This document shows, piece after piece, positions 5,491-6,864 of a DNA stretch of 6,864 nt. Below the pieces are notes generated by a model. It saw only the letters and a program-made list of their open reading frames with translations, did no database searches and had not been told where the DNA came from. The position numbers and the translations under genes were made by a program. Positions within the stretch are counted from its first letter, which is position 1; each line of letters starts with the position of its first letter. The stretch is from Thermoleophilia bacterium (lineage in GTDB: Bacteria; Actinomycetota; Thermoleophilia; Gaiellales; Gaiellaceae), in NCBI GenBank assembly GCA_016844515.1, contig JAERMP010000221.1, positions 1 through 6,864 on the forward strand. The letters are read 5' to 3'.

Positions 5491-5496
5491 CTCTCC

Positions 5497-5706
5497 GTGC
5501 TCATATTCCTCGTGCTCGGATTCACGCCGTGGCTCCTCCTGCTGACCCTTGCCGTCCTGCTCTACCTGACGGTGATCGAGCTACGGACGATGGACGTGCA
5601 CTACACGCGCTGGGTCTGGTGGCTGCTCCTCGTCTTCATGACCCACTTCGTCGGCTACCTCTTCCTCCGTGCCTACGTCCTCTACCGACGGCGCCAGCTC
5701 GCCTAA
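5497..5706 (+). CDS. Small two-helix membrane protein, function unknown
   Basis: A 69-residue, strongly hydrophobic protein. Helix 1 spans about residues 2-26 (LIFLVLGFTPWLLLLTLAV...) and helix 2 about 38-60 (WVWWLLLVFMTHFVGYLFL), followed by a basic YRRRQ tail. The short WW-hydrophobic-GY-hydrophobic-RR pattern vaguely recalls PLDc_N-type small membrane domains, but I do not claim membership. The GTG start is fixed by the well-placed promoter just upstream and by the absence of an earlier sensible start. Its 3' end overlaps the PepSY-like gene by 38 bases in another frame, so the two are probably one transcript and may be translationally coupled. Confidence 0.7.
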   Translation: MLIFLVLGFTPWLLLLTLAVLLYLTVIELRTMDVHYTRWVWWLLLVFMTHFVGYLFLRAYVLYRRRQLA

Positions 5707-6031
5707 CCGCAAGGTCGCGCCGGACCTTCGCGACAGCTGGATCTTCCGGCTGGCCGCGCTTCTCGTCGTCCTGCTGGCCGCGTACGGCGTGGCACGGAGC
5801 TGCGGATCGGCGGGCCGCGACGTGACGGCTGACGAGGCCGTCGTGATCGCACGCGAGTCGACCGACTTCAAGCCCGACAAGCACCAGGTGCGCTTCTACC
5901 AGCAGGGAATCCCGCCACGACCGTTGTGGGCGGTGTCGCTCTACGACCTCGGGCCACGAGGCCGGCCGGTTCGCGTGCACCTCGTGATCGTCGACGCCAC
6001 GACGGGAGCGGTGGTGGGACTAGGACCCTAG
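5669..6031 (+). CDS. Membrane-anchored PepSY-like protein
   Basis: A 120-residue protein. A short polar N-terminus is followed by one transmembrane helix (about residues 25-42, IFRLAALLVVLLAAYGVA) and an extracytoplasmic domain (about 52-118). The domain reads VTADEAVVIARES ... PLWAVSLYDL ... VRVHLVIVDATTGAVVG. This is the layout of a single PepSY-type repeat: a helix with T-x-D/E-E-A, a central W-x-V strand and a closing V-D-A-x-T-G-x-V hairpin. PepSY domains are linked to inhibition or regulation of secreted peptidases, but many single-domain copies have no known role. GTG 5669 lies inside the upstream gene, lacks an SD and is the only canonical start before the helix. The true start may therefore use coupling or a non-canonical codon after the upstream stop. 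The Cys at 45 is not in a convincing lipobox. Confidence 0.65.
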   Translation: MPTSSTDGASSPNRKVAPDLRDSWIFRLAALLVVLLAAYGVARSCGSAGRDVTADEAVVIARESTDFKPDKHQVRFYQQGIPPRPLWAVSLYDLGPRGRPVRVHLVIVDATTGAVVGLGP

Positions 6032-6154
6032 CTGCGTATGTAGCAAATCTCCATAGGCCGGGGGTCAATGCCAGCTTCCCTGCACATGGAACGTTCGAGC
6101 GCCGTCTCATACGGTTGCGCCACGTTCGCAGGTGCGGCCTGAGGGAGGATGTGC
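6032..6154 (+). promoter_or_regulatory. Leader and possible promoter region of the ammonium transporter
   Basis: This 123-base gap holds a -10-like TACGGT (6110-6115) preceded by a poor -35 (TGGAAC at 6087-6092, 17-base spacer), predicting a leader of about 33 bases. The -10 overlaps a weak hairpin (CCGT 6102-6105 with ACGG 6111-6114, plus GCG/CGC outside a 3-base bulge). The SD GGAGG is at 6144-6148, six bases before ATG 6155. I found no convincing GlnR-type box. Confidence 0.35.
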
Positions 6155-6864
6155 ATGGTCTCGTCGATCGTTTCGCAGTTCTTGGCCCAGACGACAATCG
6201 AGGAGCTTGAACAGAAGCTCGCGCTCGACTCGCTCGTCCTGACCGAGTTCTTCTACTTCACCACGGTCGTGATCATGTGGCTGATCCACGTCGGCTTCAT
6301 GGCGTACGAAGCGGGTATCGCCCGACGCAAGAACGTCATGTCGACGGCGATGAAGAACATCCTCACGATCGCCGTCGTCACGCCGACGTTCTACTACTTC
6401 GGCTGGTACACCTACGGCTGCTTCCAGGAAGGCTGGCCGAAGGACGGGCACGCGAGTCCTAAGGACGTGTTCGAGGGCTTCTGCGGGCTCACCGCGCCGT
6501 GGAGCTCCGGCCTCGGGCCGAACCTCCAGGATCACATCAGCCTCGTCTTCTTCCTCGCATTTCTCCTCTTCTCGTGGACGACCGCATCGATCATGTCCGG
6601 TGCGCTGATCGAGCGGGTGCGGTTGTCGGCGTTCCTGTTCCTCGGGATCGTGCTCGGCTCGTTCGTCTGGATCATGGACGCGGCCTGGGGCTGGAGCTCG
6701 GGCGGGTGGTTGACCACCCGGTACGGCTTCCACGACGCGATCGCCTCCCTCGTCGTCCATGGCGTCGCGGGGGCGTTCACCTTAGGCGTGCTGCTGAACC
6801 TCGGCCCTCGGCTAGGCAAGTACGACATCGCCGGCCGCGCGCGGCGTTTCAAACCCCATAACAC
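6155..6864 (+). CDS. amt: Ammonium transporter (Amt/MEP/Rh family), N-terminal 236 residues
   Basis: Channel-like protein that conducts ammonium across the inner membrane, normally a trimer. Family segments in order: GFMAYEAGIARRKN at 47-60 with KN at 67-68 (the GFxxxEAGxxRxKN...KN signature of TM1), SGALIERVRLSA at about 148-159 (the GAxAER motif) and D194...H202 in FHDAIASLVVH, with the same 8-residue spacing as the pore Asp160 and His168 of E. coli AmtB. VAGAFTLGVLLNLGPRLGKYD matches the LGPRxGR region. Phe139 aligns with the Phe107 gate. The second pore His lies beyond the window. Oddities are an N-terminal amphipathic extension (about 1-30), a loop with two Cys (YGCFQEGW...GFCG), DAIAS where DFAGG is usual, and Phe where the Gln of the FQ..F motif is common. 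GGAGG (6144-6148) selects ATG 6155 over in-frame ATG 6149. The frame is open to the right edge. Confidence 0.92.
   Translation, partial: MVSSIVSQFLAQTTIEELEQKLALDSLVLTEFFYFTTVVIMWLIHVGFMAYEAGIARRKNVMSTAMKNILTIAVVTPTFYYFGWYTYGCFQEGWPKDGHASPKDVFEGFCGLTAPWSSGLGPNLQDHISLVFFLAFLLFSWTTASIMSGALIERVRLSAFLFLGIVLGSFVWIMDAAWGWSSGGWLTTRYGFHDAIASLVVHGVAGAFTLGVLLNLGPRLGKYDIAGRARRFKPHN

Noticed and set aside
6006..6035. CTAG-GACC-CTAG as terminator of the PepSY-like gene
   Set aside because: Only a 4-bp stem lying across the stop codon with no T tract. Too weak to call.
6077..6105. GlnR-type or ECF-sigma site (GGAAC at 6088-6092) before amt
   Set aside because: The partner half-site for GlnR is absent at 11 bases upstream. 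The GGAAC to CGTC spacing is about 10 bases, too short for an ECF promoter.

Overview
This GC-rich window has strong GC bias at third codon positions, GTG starts and several apparently leaderless genes. It looks like chromosomal DNA of a high-GC bacterium. Actinomycetota, possibly the Thermoleophilia/Gaiellales part, is my best guess from overall style and not from a marker gene. No rRNA, tRNA, CRISPR array or phage module is visible.

Layout. (1) 1-903, minus strand: N-terminal 301 residues of an APC-superfamily amino-acid permease that runs off the left edge, with a good SD and a minus-strand promoter whose start region carries two adjacent palindromes. (2) 1021-1374, plus: small zinc-ribbon protein with two membrane segments. 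(3) 1434-2858, plus: exported protein with an N-terminal GEVED-type domain and an unrecognised C-terminal beta-rich domain. (4) 2937-4329, plus: FAD-dependent amine/amino-acid oxidoreductase (DAO fold), split by an exact 73-bp tandem duplication that creates a stop and shifts the frame. (5) About 4331-5368: complete IS481-family element with an intact DD35E transposase, inserted at the stop codon of the oxidoreductase. (6) 5399-5417: hairpin that was probably the oxidoreductase terminator before the IS separated them. (7) 5497-6031: two small overlapping membrane-protein genes, the second PepSY-like. (8) 6155-6864: N-terminal part of an Amt-family ammonium transporter, running off the right edge.

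The permease, oxidoreductase and ammonium channel together suggest a locus for taking up and oxidising an amino acid or amine and handling the released ammonium. That is inference from neighbourhood. The most notable observations are the frame-breaking but exactly reversible 73-bp duplication, and the IS481 element whose transposase borrows its TAG stop from the CTAG target, which is also the stop codon of the neighbouring gene. A recurrent TACGNT -10 element also stands ahead of most genes, twice placed so that transcripts should be leaderless.
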